Assembly (NCBI RefSeq): GCF_900090265.1
Contig: NZ_LT607752.1
Coordinates: 1,922,001-1,986,000 of the forward strand
From: Micromonospora rifamycinica
GTDB taxonomy: Bacteria; Actinomycetota; Actinomycetes; Mycobacteriales; Micromonosporaceae
Direction: 5' to 3'
DNA length: 64,000 nucleotides
Below the pieces are notes generated by a model. The model made no database searches. It was not told where the DNA came from and was given only the letters and a program-made list of their open reading frames with translations. Of this stretch, positions 51,619 through 63,999 are shown one piece after another (the first letter of the stretch is position 1; every line of letters starts with the position of its first letter). Position numbers and translations under genes: made by a program.

Positions 51619-52440
51619 TCATCGGCGCTGGGCCACCGCCAGGACGTAGCCGGCCGCGGTGACGGCGCTGAAGCGCCTGAACAGTTCGACCAACTGGTCG
51701 AAGTGCGCGGGCGCGATCCTGCCGACGAAGTCCGCCCGGACCTCGCGCATGCGATCGGACAGCGCCGCGAACGCCCGCATCACGTGGGTGCTGATGTCGT
51801 CGAACTCGACGATCTCGAAGCCCGCCCGGTTCAGTTTGTCGGGCAGCGCGGCGATGGTCCGGCACTGTGTCACGGCACAGAAATTGTCGATGATCTCTTT
51901 CTCTGCGCCGCTCGCCGGGTGTCTGTCGACGATGTCGGCGATGACCAGCCGTGCGCCCGGGCGCAACACGGTGGCGATCTCCTGGAGTGCCCGGTCCTGG
52001 TCCGGCATGTGGATGAGGGATTCGATGGCGAAGGCCGCGTCGAACATACCGGGTCCAAACGGCATGTTCATCGCATCAGCGTATCGGAAATGCACGCGGT
52101 GGGCGACGCCGAGTTCCCGGGCACGCGCCCTGGCCGTGTCGATCTGTCCGTGGCTGACGGAGATCCCCGTCACCACCGTCCCGTCCTGTGTGGTCGCGAG
52201 CCGCAGCGAGGCGGTGCCCGCTCCGCAGCCGACGTCCAGCACCTGACTGCCGGGGCCGGCACCGACGCGTCCGACCACCATGTCGGTGAGGCGGGTGGCC
52301 GCCTCGGCGACGGAGGCCTGGTCCTCGTCGTCGCTCCAGTAGCCGACGTGGATGTTGCCGTCGAGCAGCGCGGTGAACAGTTCGGTCATGACGTCGTACA
52401 TGTGGCCGACGTCGGTCGATACCGGCGCTGAATTCGCCAT
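51619..52440 (-). CDS. SAM-dependent methyltransferase
   Basis: A 273-residue class I methyltransferase. Opening MYDVMTELFTALLDGNIHVGYW and motif I LDVGCGAGTASLRLATTQ are like sugar O-methyltransferases and other tailoring enzymes of the RebM type; FDAAFAIESLIHMPDQDRAL and VIADIVDRHP follow. GAGGGA precedes ATG 52440. It is 25 bases downstream of the PKS and clearly in its operon. It probably methylates a sugar or a hydroxyl of the polyketide, though no sugar genes are seen in this window. Confidence 0.9.
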   Translation of the reverse strand: MANSAPVSTDVGHMYDVMTELFTALLDGNIHVGYWSDDEDQASVAEAATRLTDMVVGRVGAGPGSQVLDVGCGAGTASLRLATTQDGTVVTGISVSHGQIDTARARARELGVAHRVHFRYADAMNMPFGPGMFDAAFAIESLIHMPDQDRALQEIATVLRPGARLVIADIVDRHPASGAEKEIIDNFCAVTQCRTIAALPDKLNRAGFEIVEFDDISTHVMRAFAALSDRMREVRADFVGRIAPAHFDQLVELFRRFSAVTAAGYVLAVAQRR

Positions 52441-52465
52441 GTGGTGTCCCTCGCCTTTCTGGGGT

Positions 52466-55400
52466 CTAGAGGCCGAACCTGCTGTCGATCAGCTTGAGGA
52501 CCTCCTGCCGTGACGCGCTCGTCAGATCGATGCCGGACGGCGTCGACCGGTCGCCGAGTTCGGCCAGCAGACGACCGAGTCGATCCGTGACCTGCGGTCG
52601 GATGCCGTCGTCCGGGTCCAGGGACGCGAGCTGCGTTTCCAGTCGGGTCAGCGTCTCCAGCACGGGCGGCGGTGTGGCCTCGCGCACCGGGACGGCCGCC
52701 GCGCGGAGATGGGCCGCCAGTTCCTCGGGGTTCGGATGGTCGAAGACCAGGGTGGGCGACAGTCGCAGGCCCGTCGCGGACTGCAACCGGTTGCGCAGCT
52801 CGACGGCCATCAACGAGTCGAATCCCAGGTCCTTGAAGGCCCGCCCGGCACCGACGGCGTCCGCGCCCGGGTGACCCAGGACGGCGGCGGCGTGGCCGCG
52901 TACCACGTCGACCAGCACCCGGTGCTGTTCCCCGGGCGACAGCCCGGCCAGCCGATGCAGCACGGTGCGCTGGTCGGTGCTCCGGCGCACCTGTGCGGGG
53001 CGCAGGCCACGCATCAGGGGCGACGGGTTGCCGTTCGCGGTCACGTCGAGACGGGCGGGCACGAGCAGGGGCAAGTCGGTCCGCAGCGCGGCGTCGAACA
53101 GGGCGGTTCCCTCGGCGGCGGACAGGGGCGTGACGCCGGCCCGGTCGGCCCGGGCGCGGCCGGTCGCGTCCATCGCTGCCGCCATCCCGTCGTGCTGTGC
53201 CCACAGCCCCCAGGCCAGCGACTGGGCGGGCAGCCCCAGCGACCGGCGGTGCACCGCGAGGCCGTCGAGGGTGGCGTTCGCCGCGGCGTAGGCACTCTGG
53301 CCGGGACTGCCGAGGATCCCGGCGGCGGAGGAGAACATCGTGAAGAAAGCCGGTGGTCGGTCCCTGGTCAGTTCGTGCAGCGCGACGGCGGCGTCGACCT
53401 TGGCCCGGAGCACGGCGACGATCCGCTCCGGTGTCATCGACTCGACCACGCCGTCGTCGAGCACGCCTGCCGCGTGGACGATCCCGCCGATCCGCACGCC
53501 GACGAGCACGCGCGCCAACGCGTCGCGGTCGGCGGTGTCGACCGCGACGACCTGTGCCCCGAGGTGCTCGACGAGTTCCGTGGCGGCGGGCGATTCCGGG
53601 CCGCTACGGCTGAGCACCAGCAGGTTCCGTACGCCACGGTCGACGACGAGGTGGCGGGCGATCAGCCGGCCGAGCGCGCCGGTGCCTCCGGTGATGACGA
53701 CCGTTTCGTCCGGGGGCACCAGCGGTCCGTCGTCCGCGGCGGCGGGCACCGCGGTCCGTGCCAGCCGGGGCACCAGCATCCGCCCGTCGCGGACCGCGAT
53801 CTGGTTCTCCCCGGCGGCGACCACCGCGCTCAGGGTCCGCTCGTCGTGTGTGCCGTCGGTGTCGACGAGGACGAGACGTTCGGGGTGTTCCGACTGGGCG
53901 GAGCGCACCAGTCCCCAGACTCCCGCGGCACCCAGGTCGGACACGGTGTCGTCGGCCGTCACCGCCACCGCCCCGGCCGTCTGGATCATGAGCCGTTCCT
54001 GATCGTCGTGGTGTTCGGCGAGCCATTGCTGCACCTGCCGCAGGATGTCGGTGATCGCGTCGCGCGGGTTCGCGCCGCCGCACCGCCGAACGTCGAACGT
54101 GATCCCGGTGGATTCCTGCCCGGCCGACGTCGGCTGCCACCGCACGTGGAACATCGCCCGCCGTGACACGGTGTCGGCAGCCACCTGTCGCGTGCTCGCC
54201 GGTCGCAGCGTCAGGGAGTCCACCGCGTACACCGGGCTGCCGGCCTGGTCGAACGCGGCGACGGCGATGGTGTCCGCGCCGGTACGGCGCAGCCACACCC
54301 GGGCCGCCGTGGTGCCGGTGGCGAACACCGCGACGCCGCTCCAGGCGAAGGGCAGGCCGGCGGCGACGAGCAGGGTGGCCGCGTGCAGGGAGGAGTCCAG
54401 CAGGGCCGGGTGCACGCTGTGGCGGCCGGCCTCCTCCACCGCCACCTCGGCGCCGACGACGTCGTCGCGCTGCCACGCGGCATGGAGGCCCTGGAACGCC
54501 GGCCCGTACCCGAAGCCGTGGTCGGCGAGCCTGTCGTAGGTGCCGTCGGTGTCCACGGGCGTGGCATGCGCCGGTGGCCAGTCCGGCCCGGTCAGGGGCA
54601 GGGTCGGCTGCCGGTCCGACAGGGTGCCGATGGCGTGGCAGGTCCAGCCGGGTTCGTCCGGTGTCCGGGAGTACACCTTCACCGTGCGCTGACCGGTGGT
54701 GCCGCCCGGCTCCAGCACGACCTGCAACGGGACCTCGCCCTGCTCCGGCACTGCCATCGGCGTCGCCACGGTCAGGTCGTCGACCACCGGGCACCCGACC
54801 AGGTGGCCGACGGTGAGGGCGAGGTCGACGAACGCCGCGCCGGGCAGGAGCACCACTCCCCCGTACGCGTGGTCGGCCAGCCACGGCTGGGCGTTCCGGG
54901 ACACTCGACCGGTCACGACCAGCCGGTCCGTGTCGGGTGACTCCACCACCTCGCGGAGGATGTCGTGGTCGAGGGCGGACGACGCACCTCCGACGGCACG
55001 CCCCAGACTGATGCCGCCGGCCCAGTACCGTTTGTGCTGGAAGGCATAGGTCGGCAGGTCGAGCCGGCGCCCGGCGTCGCCGAGCCACCCGGTCCAGTCG
55101 ACGGTCCGACCGTCGACGTGCGACCGGGCCAGCGCGGCCAGGAGCGCGGCCGGTTCGGTCAGCCGGCGGCGCTGCGCCGGCACCCACGGCACCCGCTCGG
55201 TGGCCAGTCCGGCCAGTACGGCGTCCGGGCCGATCTCCACACTGGCGGCGACATCGTGCTCGGCGAGGGCACTGACACAGTCGGCGAACCGGACGGTGTC
55301 CCGGATGTTCGCCACCCAGTGCTCCGGTGAGCACAACTGGGCCGCCGAGGCGAGTTTCCCGGTCACCCCGGACAGCAGCGGCAGGACCGGGGGCCGTAGC

Positions 55401-57679
55401 TCCACCGTGGCCAGGACCCGGCGGAACTCCTCGGTCATCCCCTCGATCAGCGGGGAGTGGAAGGCGTGGCTGACCGTGAGCCGGGTGGTCCGGATGCCCC
55501 GGGCGGCCAGCTCGGCGGCGGCCGCGAGAACCGGCTGCTCCGCTCCGGAGAGCACCACGGCGGTGGGTCCGTTCACCGCGGCGAGGGCCACCTGCCCGGA
55601 CAGGTACGGTGCCACCGCCGCCTCGTCCGCGCGTACCGACACCATCGCGCCGCCGGGCGGCAGTGCCTGCATCAACCGGCCACGGGCGGCGACCAGGCGG
55701 GCCGCGTCGGGTAGGGACAGCACCCCGGCCACGTGGGCGGCGACGAGTTCACCGACCGAGTGGCCGAGTACCAGGTCCGGCCGGATGCCGAAGGTCCGCA
55801 TCAGTTCGGTGAGCGCCACTTCGAAGGCGAACAGTCCGGCCTGGGCGTACTCGGTCTGCTCGACCAGTTCCGGGGCGTCGCCCCAGACGACCTCGCGCAG
55901 CGGACGCGACAGGTACCGGTCCAGCTCCGCGGTCACCGCGGCGAAGGCCGCGGCGAACGGCGGAAAGGCCCGGGCGAGGTCGCGGCCCATCCCCAGTCGC
56001 TGGGAGCCCTGCCCGGTGAAGGCGAATGCCGTCGGCCCGGCCGGTCGCGCTTTCCCGGTGACCACCGCGGGGTCGTCCGCTCCGGCGACCAGCGCGGCGA
56101 GGCCCCGCCGCAGGTCGGTCAGGCTCGCCCCGGTGACCACCGCGCGGTGCGGGAACGTTGGACGGACGGCCAACGAGCGCGCCACGTCGGCGGGGTCCGG
56201 CTCCGGCTGGCGGTCCAGGTGGGCCAGCACGCGCGCGGCCTGCGTCCGCAGGGCTTCGGGCGTCCGCCCGGACACCGGCCAGACCGGGCCGGGTGGGGTC
56301 GTCACGGCGGTGTGCGGCCCCGCTGCCGGCCGGGGAGGCCCGGCCGGTGGTTCCTCGATGATGACGTGCGCGTTGGTTCCGCTCACGCCGAATCCGGAGA
56401 TCCCGGCCCGCCGGGGTCGCTGTCCGCGGGGCCAGTCGCGGGGTTCGACGAGCAGGCGCACCCCGCCGCTCGACCAGTCCACCTGCCGGCTCGGCTCGTC
56501 CACGTGCAGGGTGCGGGGCAACCGGTCGTGCCGCATCGCGAAGATCATCTTGATGATGCCGGCGACACCGGCGGCCGCCTGCGTGTGGCCGATGTTCGAC
56601 TTGACCGATCCCAGCCACAGCGGTCGCTCCGCGGGCCGGTCACGTCCGTAGGTGGTGAGCAGGGCCTGCGCTTCGATCGGGTCGCCGAGGGTGGTTCCGG
56701 TGCCGTGTCCCTCGACCACGTCGACGTCGCCGGCGGTCAGGCCGGCGGTCGCCAACGCCTGGCGGATCACCCGCTGCTGGGCCTTGACGCTGGGGGCGGT
56801 GAAGCCGTTCGACGCGCCGTCCTGATTCACCGCGCTACCGCGGAGCACCGCCAGCACGGTGTGCCCGTTGCGCCGGGCGTCCGACAGCCGTTCCACCACC
56901 AGGACGCCGACGCCCTCGGCGAACCCGGTGCCGTCGGCGCCCTCGGCGAAGGACCGGCACCGGCCGTCGGCGGAGAGTCCCCGGCGGCGGCCGAACTCGA
57001 TGACCGCCTCCGGTGTCGCCATGACGGCGACCCCGCCCACCAGCGCCAGCCCGCATTCCCGGGCACGCAGCGCCCCGGTGGCCACGTGCAACGCCACCAG
57101 CGACGCCGAGCAGGCGGTGTCCAGGGTCATCGCCGGACCTTCCAGGCCCAACGTGTACGAGATCCGGCCGGAGATCATCGCGCCGGTCCCGGTGCTGCCG
57201 AGGTAGTCGTGGTACATGGCGCCGACGAACACACCGGTGTCGCTGCCCCGCAGCGTGGTCGGGTCGATCCCGGCCTGCTCGATCGCCGACCAGGACACCT
57301 CGAGCAGCAGTCGCTGCTGGGGATCCATCTCCAGGGCCTCACGCGGTGAGATGCCGAAGAAGTCGGCGTCGAAGGCCCCGGCGTCGTGCAGGAATCCGCT
57401 GCCGCGGGTATAGGTGTGCCCGGGCGTTCCCGGCTCGGGGTGGTAGAGGTCCTCGGCCCAGCCCCGGTCGGTGGGCAGCGGCGTGATGCCGTCGCCGTCC
57501 CCGACGACGAACTGCCACAGTTCCTCCGGTGACCCCACCCCGCCCGGGTACCGGCAGGCCATGCCGACGATCGCGATCGGCTCCCGCAGCGAGTCGGTCA
57601 GGCCGAGGTTGCGCAGGCGCAGCCGTTCGTTCTCCTTGACCGCGGCGCGGAGCGCCTGGACCAGCTTCTCGTCGCTCAT
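52466..57679 (-). CDS. Type I PKS, single module KS-AT-DH-KR-ACP
   Basis: A 1737-residue modular PKS. An N-terminal docking coiled coil ([18 protein letters not shown]) is followed by KS (Cys in [12 protein letters not shown], His in EGHGTGT and KSNIGHTQ), AT ([15 protein letters not shown] motif, malonyl-type), DH ([10 protein letters not shown], and DSSLH), KR ([11 protein letters not shown] motif, B-type; catalytic Tyr in SAYAAAN) and ACP ([11 protein letters not shown]). It ends with a short docking helix ([13 protein letters not shown]) and no thioesterase, so it should pass its chain to another PKS that is not found downstream. Predicted outcome: one malonyl extension reduced to a trans double bond. 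ATG 57679 overlaps the upstream PKS stop (ATGA). Confidence 0.96.
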   Translation of the reverse strand: MSDEKLVQALRAAVKENERLRLRNLGLTDSLREPIAIVGMACRYPGGVGSPEELWQFVVGDGDGITPLPTDRGWAEDLYHPEPGTPGHTYTRGSGFLHDAGAFDADFFGISPREALEMDPQQRLLLEVSWSAIEQAGIDPTTLRGSDTGVFVGAMYHDYLGSTGTGAMISGRISYTLGLEGPAMTLDTACSASLVALHVATGALRARECGLALVGGVAVMATPEAVIEFGRRRGLSADGRCRSFAEGADGTGFAEGVGVLVVERLSDARRNGHTVLAVLRGSAVNQDGASNGFTAPSVKAQQRVIRQALATAGLTAGDVDVVEGHGTGTTLGDPIEAQALLTTYGRDRPAERPLWLGSVKSNIGHTQAAAGVAGIIKMIFAMRHDRLPRTLHVDEPSRQVDWSSGGVRLLVEPRDWPRGQRPRRAGISGFGVSGTNAHVIIEEPPAGPPRPAAGPHTAVTTPPGPVWPVSGRTPEALRTQAARVLAHLDRQPEPDPADVARSLAVRPTFPHRAVVTGASLTDLRRGLAALVAGADDPAVVTGKARPAGPTAFAFTGQGSQRLGMGRDLARAFPPFAAAFAAVTAELDRYLSRPLREVVWGDAPELVEQTEYAQAGLFAFEVALTELMRTFGIRPDLVLGHSVGELVAAHVAGVLSLPDAARLVAARGRLMQALPPGGAMVSVRADEAAVAPYLSGQVALAAVNGPTAVVLSGAEQPVLAAAAELAARGIRTTRLTVSHAFHSPLIEGMTEEFRRVLATVELRPPVLPLLSGVTGKLASAAQLCSPEHWVANIRDTVRFADCVSALAEHDVAASVEIGPDAVLAGLATERVPWVPAQRRRLTEPAALLAALARSHVDGRTVDWTGWLGDAGRRLDLPTYAFQHKRYWAGGISLGRAVGGASSALDHDILREVVESPDTDRLVVTGRVSRNAQPWLADHAYGGVVLLPGAAFVDLALTVGHLVGCPVVDDLTVATPMAVPEQGEVPLQVVLEPGGTTGQRTVKVYSRTPDEPGWTCHAIGTLSDRQPTLPLTGPDWPPAHATPVDTDGTYDRLADHGFGYGPAFQGLHAAWQRDDVVGAEVAVEEAGRHSVHPALLDSSLHAATLLVAAGLPFAWSGVAVFATGTTAARVWLRRTGADTIAVAAFDQAGSPVYAVDSLTLRPASTRQVAADTVSRRAMFHVRWQPTSAGQESTGITFDVRRCGGANPRDAITDILRQVQQWLAEHHDDQERLMIQTAGAVAVTADDTVSDLGAAGVWGLVRSAQSEHPERLVLVDTDGTHDERTLSAVVAAGENQIAVRDGRMLVPRLARTAVPAAADDGPLVPPDETVVITGGTGALGRLIARHLVVDRGVRNLLVLSRSGPESPAATELVEHLGAQVVAVDTADRDALARVLVGVRIGGIVHAAGVLDDGVVESMTPERIVAVLRAKVDAAVALHELTRDRPPAFFTMFSSAAGILGSPGQSAYAAANATLDGLAVHRRSLGLPAQSLAWGLWAQHDGMAAAMDATGRARADRAGVTPLSAAEGTALFDAALRTDLPLLVPARLDVTANGNPSPLMRGLRPAQVRRSTDQRTVLHRLAGLSPGEQHRVLVDVVRGHAAAVLGHPGADAVGAGRAFKDLGFDSLMAVELRNRLQSATGLRLSPTLVFDHPNPEELAAHLRAAAVPVREATPPPVLETLTRLETQLASLDPDDGIRPQVTDRLGRLLAELGDRSTPSGIDLTSASRQEVLKLIDSRFGL

Positions 57680-60600
57680 GGAGACGGGACCTCCTCGTCT
57701 GGGTCGCCCGGGTCGGCACCGTGCAGCGCCCTGGCGATGAGGCTCTCGGTGTCCAGGTCGTCGATCGCTTCCAGCGCGTCCGCCCGGGCCGGCTCACCGG
57801 TGGCCAAGGCGAGTAGGCGGTCCAACAGGCCCGACTCGCGCAGCTCGCTCATCGGGATGGTGTGCAGCAGCTGCCGGACCTGCTCGTCGTCGGCGGGGCC
57901 GGCGGTCGGTTCGGCCACGGGGAAGAGCACGGTGTCCAGGTGGACGGCAAGCTCGTGCACGCTGGCGTGCTCGAAGACCATGGTGGCGGGTAGTCGCAGG
58001 CCGGTGGCGTCGTCCAGGCGGTTGCGGAACTCGACCGCCATGAGCGAGTCGAATCCGAGGTCGGTGAAGGCCCGGTGTGGGCCGATCGTCGCGGTCGTAG
58101 GGTGTCCCAGCACGACGGCCGCATGGCCGCCCACCAGGTCCACGAGCATCCGTCGGCGGTCCTGCGTCGAGCGTCCGACCAGCCTGGCCCGGATGTCGTC
58201 GCGGCGGGGCCGCTGCCGCGGGGACCGCGGCAGCAGGCTCCGGAGCAGCGGTGCGGTCGTCTCTCCCGGTGTGGGTCGCAGCCGGGCCGCCACCACGACG
58301 GGCCGCGCGCAGCGCAGCGCGGCGTCGAACAGCAGCAGGCCGTCCCGGGTCGGCAGGGGGGTGACCCCGGCCCGCGCCGCGCGGTCCCGGTCCACCGCCC
58401 CCATGCCGGCGGTCAGGGTCGAGGGTGTCTCCCACAGGCCCCAGACGATCGACCGGGCCGCGAGCCCGCGAGCCCACCGGCGCGTCACCACCGCGTCCAG
58501 CGCCGCGTTGGCGGCCGAGTACGCGGCCTGTCCGGCGTTGCCCAGCATTCCCGCGAGCGAGGAGAACACCACGAAGAAGGACAGCTCCTGGTCGCGGGTC
58601 AACTCGTCGAGCCACCTGGCCGAGGTGGCCTTGGTGGACACGACGTGCCGGACACGCTCCGGTGCCAGCGAGGCCACCGGGCCGTCGTCGAGCAGTGTCG
58701 CGCAGTGCACGACCCCGCCGATCCGGACGCCGTGCAGGGCTCGGCCCAGCGCCTCACGATCGGATACGTCGACGGCGACGATCCGCGCCCCCAGGTCGGC
58801 GGCGAGCCCGGCGGCTTCGGGGGCGTCCGGCCCGCTCCGGCTCAGCAGCAGCAGATCGCGGACACCGTGTTCGGCCACGAGGTGCCGGGCGACCAGCGCG
58901 CCGAGGCCGCTGGTGCCCCCGGTGACCACGACGGTCGCCTGTGGATCGACGACCGGGAGGTCCGCGTCCACCGTGGTGGGCACCAGGCGGGGCACCAGCG
59001 CGCCGGTGGATCGCAGCGCGACCTCGGGCTCGTCCCAACCGGAGAGGTCGGCCGGCGGCTCCTGGGTGCTGCCGGCGGGCAGGTCGGCCAGGATGAACCT
59101 GCCGGGGTGTTCGACCTGGGCGGACCGCACCAGACCCCAGACGGCCGCGGCGCCGGGCTGTGGTGGGTCGTCCTGGGCGGTCGTCTGGACCGCGCCGTGG
59201 GTCACCAGCACCAGCGGCCGGCCGGTGGTGTCGGCCAGGCGGTTCTGGAGGATCTCCAGGACGTCGCCGACGTCCCGACCGGTGACGTCGATCCGGTCGT
59301 GGCCGCCGGTGACGGCAGGATCGGGGTGCTGCGGTGGTTGCCATACGACCGCGAACAACGCGTCGCGCACCCGGCTGTCGGTCGGGTGACTGCGCAGGGT
59401 GAGCGCGTCCACGGTCAGGACGGGGGTGCCCGCCTCGTCGGTGGCGTCGACCGACAGGGTGTCCGCACCGGTGTGCCGCACTCGCGCCCGCAGGACCGCA
59501 CCGCTCGGCGCGTGGAAGCGCAGACCGCTCCACAGGAACGGCACCCGGGGTCGGTGGCCACCCTCCAGGAACACCGCAGCGTGCAGAACGGCGTCCAGCA
59601 GGGCCGGGTGTGTTCCGTAACCCTGCGGGTCGGTGGTGGTCCGGGCCTCGACGAGGATCTCCTCGCCGGCCCGCCAGGCCGACCGTAGGCCCTGGAACGT
59701 CCCGCCGTAGGCGAAGCCCTGGTCGGCGAGCCCGGGATAGAGCCCGTCGAGGTCGATCGGCACCGCCGCGGGTGGGGGCCATTCGCCCGCCGGGCCGCCG
59801 ACCTGCGGCACCGTCGGGGAGAACACGCCCGTCGCGTGCTGCGTCCACGGTCCGTCGTCGTCACCGGTCCGGGCGTAGACCGCCACCGGACGCCGGTCGG
59901 AGGCGTCCGGGCCGTCGACGATCACCTGGATCTGCACGGCACCGGCGGCGGGCAGGACCAGGGGCGTCCGGAGCGTCAGTTCGTCGACGGTGAAACTGGC
60001 GACAGCTGCCGCGGCGCGACGTACGAGCTCCACGAAACCGGTGGCCGGGAAGAGGGTCACGCCGTGGATGACATGGTCGGCCAGCCAGGGCTGGGCGGCG
60101 ACGGACAGCCGGCCGGTGAAGACCCGTCCGTCCCGGTCGGGCAGGTCCACTCCCGCGCCGAGCAGGGCATGGTCGACGGCGTCCAGGCCGGCGCGGGTGA
60201 CGTCGCCGGTCGCGAGGCTGACGCCGGGCCAGAACCGGGTGGACTGGAAGGGGTACGTCGGCAGGTCGACCCGGCGGGCGCCCGGGAACAACGTCGGCCA
60301 GTGCACCGCGATGCCGTGCAGGTGGGCGCGTGCGGCCGCGGTGACCACGGTGACGTCCTCGGACCGGTTGCGCCGGCAGGTCGGGAGGTTGGCCGCGTCG
60401 CGTGGACCCAGTGCCGACAGGAGCGAGTCCGGTCCGATCTCCAGCGACACGGTGACGCCGAGGTCGGCCAGCCGGGCGACCCGGTCGGCGTAGCGCACCG
60501 TGTCGCGGACGTGCCGGACCCAGTAGCCGGGATCGGTGACGTCCCCGCCGGCGACGAAGTCGATCACGGGTTTGTTGAGGGTCAGCTGCTCGACGACCTC

Positions 60601-63600
60601 CCGGAAGTCGGCGAGGACCGGCTGCATGAGGTGCGAGTGGAAGGCGTGCGAAACCCGCAGCCGTGTCGACCGGTCGAATCCGGCGGCCACCCGCAGGACT
60701 GCCTCCTCCGTGCCGGCGATCACCACCGCCCGGGGGCCGTTGACCGCGGCGATGGACACCTCGTCGGACAGCAGCGGCAGGACGTCCGCCTCGCCCGCCC
60801 GCAGCGCCACCATCGCTCCGCCACGGGGCAACGCCTGCATCAGGCGGGCGCGCTCGGCCACCAGCGTGCACGCGTCGTCCAGGGAGAGGACGCCGGCGAC
60901 GTGGGCGGCGGCGATCTCGCCGATCGAGTGCCCGGCCACGTGGTCGGGCACGATCCCCCAGGACTCGACCAGCCGGAAGAGTGCCACCTGGAACGCGAAC
61001 AGGGCGGGCTGGGCGTTGCCGGTCTCGGCGAGCCGGGCCTGGTCCTGGCCGAAGAGCACATCGCGGATCGGTAGCCGGGCCAGCACCTCGTCCATGGCCT
61101 GCGCGAAGGCGCGGTGTCGGCGGTACAGTTCGGCGCCCATGCCGGGCCGCTGGGAGCCCTGGCCGGAGAAGACCATCGCCAGTCGGGGCGCGGGCGCGGC
61201 TACTGCCCGGAAGAGTCCGGCGTGTTCGTCGCCGGCCGCCAGCGCCTGCAGGGCGGTACGGAACGCGGTCCGGTCCCCGGCCACGACGACCGCACGATGC
61301 TCGAACGCCGTCCGCGTCGTCGCCAACGAATACCCGACATCCACCACATCGAGATCCACACACGACACCAACTGCTCCGCCCGCGCCCGCAGAGCAGCCG
61401 GACTCCTCGCCGAAATCACCCACGGAACAACCGACACACCCGGCGAGACAACCGACCCCACCACCACCGGCTCCTCCGCCGGCTCCACCACCGCCGGAAC
61501 CACCGCCACCGGCTCCTCCGCCGGCTCCTCCAAAATCACGTGCGCGTTCGTCCCACTGATCCCAAACGACGACACCCCCGCCCGACGCACCCGACCCACC
61601 TCCGGCCACACCCGCGCCTCCCCCAACACCGCAACACCACCACCCGACCAATCCACCCCCGACGACGGCACCGACACATGCAACGACGCCGGCAACACCC
61701 CGAACCGCAACGCCTGCACCATCTTGATCACACCCGCCACACCCGCCGCCGCCTGCGCATGACCCACATTCGACTTCACCGACCCCAACCACAACGGCCG
61801 CCCCACCACCCGACCCCGCCCATACGTCGCCACCAACGCCCCCACCTCAATCGGATCCCCCAACCGCGTCCCCGTCCCATGCCCCTCCACCACATCCACA
61901 TCCCCCACCCCCAAACCCGCCCGACCCAACGCCAACCGAATCACCCGCTGCTGAGCAACCCCACTCGGCGCCGTCAACCCATTCGACGCACCATCCTGAT
62001 TAACCGCACTCCCCCGCACCACCGCCAACACCCGATGACCCCGCCGACGCGCATCCGACAACCGCTCCACCACCACCACACCCACACCCTCCGACCAGGC
62101 GGTGCCGGCGGCCGAGTCGGAGTACGAGTGGCAGCGGCCGTCGGGGGACAGGCCGCCCTGCCGGGAGAACTCGATGAAGGTCGTCGGCGTGGCCATGACG
62201 GTGACGCCACCGGCGAGGGCGAGCGAACACTCCCCGGCCCGGAGCGCCTGCGCGGCCAGGTGCAGCGCCACCAGCGACGACGAACACGCGGTGTCCACGG
62301 TGACCGCCGGACCCTGGAGACCCAGCGTGTAGGAGACCCGGCCGGACACCACGCTGGAGGCGCGTCCGGTGAGGGTGTATCCCTCGACGCCGCTGGTGCT
62401 CTGTTGCAGGATCCCGTAGTCCTGGCCGTTGGTGCCGGCGAAGACCCCCGTGTCGCTGTCGCGCAGGGTGGCCGGGTCGATGCCGGCCTGTTCCAGGGCC
62501 TCCCAGGAGACCTCCAGGAGCAGCCGCTGCTGCGGGTCGGTGGCCAGGGCCTCCCGCGGTGAGATGCCGAAGAACTCCGCGTCGAAGTCGGCGGCGTCGG
62601 GCAGGAAGCCGCCGCCCCGGGCGTGGGTGTGTCCGGCGCGGCCCGGCTCCGGGTCGTACAGGTCGTCGGGCCAGCCACGATCCGTCGGGAAGCCGGTGAT
62701 CGCGTCGCGTTCCTCGACCACGAACCGCCACAGGTCGTCCGCCGAACGGATACCACCCGGATAGCGGCACGCCATCCCCACGATCACCACCGGATCATCG
62801 GCGGTGACGGGCGCGACGGTCGGGGTGGGCTCCGGGCGTTCGCCGCCGACCAGCAGTTCCCGGAGGTGGTCGACGAGGCGTACCGGGGTGGGGTGGTCGA
62901 AGGCGACGGTGGTCGGCAACCGCAGGCCGGTCGCCTGGTTGAGCCGGTTGCGCAGCTGAACCGACATCAGGGAGTCGAAGCCGAGGTCACGGAAGGCGTG
63001 GTCCGGTGGAACCCGGGACGCGTCGCCGTGCCCGAGGACGAACGCCGCCTCGGTGCCGACCAGGTCCCGCAGGTAGCTGTTCTGTTCGGAGACGGACATG
63101 TCCCCGATCCGGGTGCTGGACGCGGCGGGTTCCCCCGGCTCCCGCGTGAGCTGCCGTTGCCCGTCGATGTCGGCGATGACCAGGAACGTCTCGTCCCGGT
63201 CGAGGGTCTCCTGGAGGGCGTCGACGGCGGTCTCGGCCCGCATCGCGACGAGGCCCTGGCTGGCCAGCCTGCGGTTGCGTCGGTGGGCGTCCGGTGTGTC
63301 CCAGGCACCCCACGCGATGGAGGTGGCGGTACGGCCCTGTCGCCTCCTGCGGTACGCGAGACTGTCGAGGAACGCGTTCGCCGCGGCGTAGGCGCCCTGC
63401 CCGGCGTTGCCGATGACTCCGGCGACCGAGGAGAACAGGACGAACGCGGACAGGTCGAGGTCCCGGGTCAGTTCGTGCAGGTTGGTCGCCGCGTCGACCT
63501 TCGGCCGTAGGACGGTCTCGAGGCTGGCCGGGGTGATATCGGCCAGCACGGCGTCGTCGAGCACCATGGCCGAGTGGAACACCGCGGTGAGCGGGAACTG

Positions 63601-63999
63601 CTCGGGCACCTCGGCGAGCACCAGGGCCAGGGCCTGACGGTCGGCGGCGTCGCACGGGACGACGGTGACGCGGGTGCCCAGTCCGGTCAGTTCCGTGGTG
63701 AGTCCGGCGGCTGCCTCGGCGTCCGGGCCACGCCGGCTCAGGAGCAGCAGGTGCTCGGCGCCGTTGCGGGCCAGCCACCGCGCGACGTGTCGGCCGACGG
63801 CTCCGGTTCCCCCGGTCACGAGGACCGTTCCGGAGGGCTTCCACCGGCGGCGGGCCGGGGTGGCGGTGTACCGGGCCGCCGGGCTCATCCGGCGGACGTA
63901 CGTCACGCCGGCCCGGATGGCGATCCGGTCCGCGCGCCTGCCGCCGGCCAGGACCCGGCACAGGCGGGCGGTGACCTGGTCGTCGCCGGGCGGCCCGGG
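57676..63999 (-). CDS. Type I PKS, multimodular, 5' end outside window
   Basis: The frame is open to the right edge, so the N-terminus is missing. Visible order: end of a module with KR ([16 protein letters not shown]-type; QGAYAAAN) and ACP ([11 protein letters not shown]), then a full module KS ([27 protein letters not shown]), AT ([15 protein letters not shown], malonyl), DH ([15 protein letters not shown]), KR ([14 protein letters not shown]-type; AAYSAAN) and ACP ([11 protein letters not shown]), and a C-terminal docking region rich in acidic residues. It feeds the single-module PKS encoded next. The KS-AT part between 61288 and 62096 has foreign-looking codon use. Confidence 0.96.
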   Translation of the reverse strand, partial: PGPPGDDQVTARLCRVLAGGRRADRIAIRAGVTYVRRMSPAARYTATPARRRWKPSGTVLVTGGTGAVGRHVARWLARNGAEHLLLLSRRGPDAEAAAGLTTELTGLGTRVTVVPCDAADRQALALVLAEVPEQFPLTAVFHSAMVLDDAVLADITPASLETVLRPKVDAATNLHELTRDLDLSAFVLFSSVAGVIGNAGQGAYAAANAFLDSLAYRRRRQGRTATSIAWGAWDTPDAHRRNRRLASQGLVAMRAETAVDALQETLDRDETFLVIADIDGQRQLTREPGEPAASSTRIGDMSVSEQNSYLRDLVGTEAAFVLGHGDASRVPPDHAFRDLGFDSLMSVQLRNRLNQATGLRLPTTVAFDHPTPVRLVDHLRELLVGGERPEPTPTVAPVTADDPVVIVGMACRYPGGIRSADDLWRFVVEERDAITGFPTDRGWPDDLYDPEPGRAGHTHARGGGFLPDAADFDAEFFGISPREALATDPQQRLLLEVSWEALEQAGIDPATLRDSDTGVFAGTNGQDYGILQQSTSGVEGYTLTGRASSVVSGRVSYTLGLQGPAVTVDTACSSSLVALHLAAQALRAGECSLALAGGVTVMATPTTFIEFSRQGGLSPDGRCHSYSDSAAGTAWSEGVGVVVVERLSDARRRGHRVLAVVRGSAVNQDGASNGLTAPSGVAQQRVIRLALGRAGLGVGDVDVVEGHGTGTRLGDPIEVGALVATYGRGRVVGRPLWLGSVKSNVGHAQAAAGVAGVIKMVQALRFGVLPASLHVSVPSSGVDWSGGGVAVLGEARVWPEVGRVRRAGVSSFGISGTNAHVILEEPAEEPVAVVPAVVEPAEEPVVVGSVVSPGVSVVPWVISARSPAALRARAEQLVSCVDLDVVDVGYSLATTRTAFEHRAVVVAGDRTAFRTALQALAAGDEHAGLFRAVAAPAPRLAMVFSGQGSQRPGMGAELYRRHRAFAQAMDEVLARLPIRDVLFGQDQARLAETGNAQPALFAFQVALFRLVESWGIVPDHVAGHSIGEIAAAHVAGVLSLDDACTLVAERARLMQALPRGGAMVALRAGEADVLPLLSDEVSIAAVNGPRAVVIAGTEEAVLRVAAGFDRSTRLRVSHAFHSHLMQPVLADFREVVEQLTLNKPVIDFVAGGDVTDPGYWVRHVRDTVRYADRVARLADLGVTVSLEIGPDSLLSALGPRDAANLPTCRRNRSEDVTVVTAAARAHLHGIAVHWPTLFPGARRVDLPTYPFQSTRFWPGVSLATGDVTRAGLDAVDHALLGAGVDLPDRDGRVFTGRLSVAAQPWLADHVIHGVTLFPATGFVELVRRAAAAVASFTVDELTLRTPLVLPAAGAVQIQVIVDGPDASDRRPVAVYARTGDDDGPWTQHATGVFSPTVPQVGGPAGEWPPPAAVPIDLDGLYPGLADQGFAYGGTFQGLRSAWRAGEEILVEARTTTDPQGYGTHPALLDAVLHAAVFLEGGHRPRVPFLWSGLRFHAPSGAVLRARVRHTGADTLSVDATDEAGTPVLTVDALTLRSHPTDSRVRDALFAVVWQPPQHPDPAVTGGHDRIDVTGRDVGDVLEILQNRLADTTGRPLVLVTHGAVQTTAQDDPPQPGAAAVWGLVRSAQVEHPGRFILADLPAGSTQEPPADLSGWDEPEVALRSTGALVPRLVPTTVDADLPVVDPQATVVVTGGTSGLGALVARHLVAEHGVRDLLLLSRSGPDAPEAAGLAADLGARIVAVDVSDREALGRALHGVRIGGVVHCATLLDDGPVASLAPERVRHVVSTKATSARWLDELTRDQELSFFVVFSSLAGMLGNAGQAAYSAANAALDAVVTRRWARGLAARSIVWGLWETPSTLTAGMGAVDRDRAARAGVTPLPTRDGLLLFDAALRCARPVVVAARLRPTPGETTAPLLRSLLPRSPRQRPRRDDIRARLVGRSTQDRRRMLVDLVGGHAAVVLGHPTTATIGPHRAFTDLGFDSLMAVEFRNRLDDATGLRLPATMVFEHASVHELAVHLDTVLFPVAEPTAGPADDEQVRQLLHTIPMSELRESGLLDRLLALATGEPARADALEAIDDLDTESLIARALHGADPGDPDEEVPSP
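61288..62096 (-). other. Gene-conversion-like codon-usage block inside PKS
   Basis: Within this block third codon positions on the coding strand switch from C/G to mainly G and T (GGT, TTG, GAT, AAT, CGT, GTG), and return to normal at both ends within a few codons. It encodes the second half of the KS, the KS-AT linker with a repeated EPAEEPV element, and the first part of the AT. The reading frame is intact. A small second patch with the same bias lies at about 62748-62803, in the KS N-terminal GMACRYPGG region. Confidence 0.75.
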
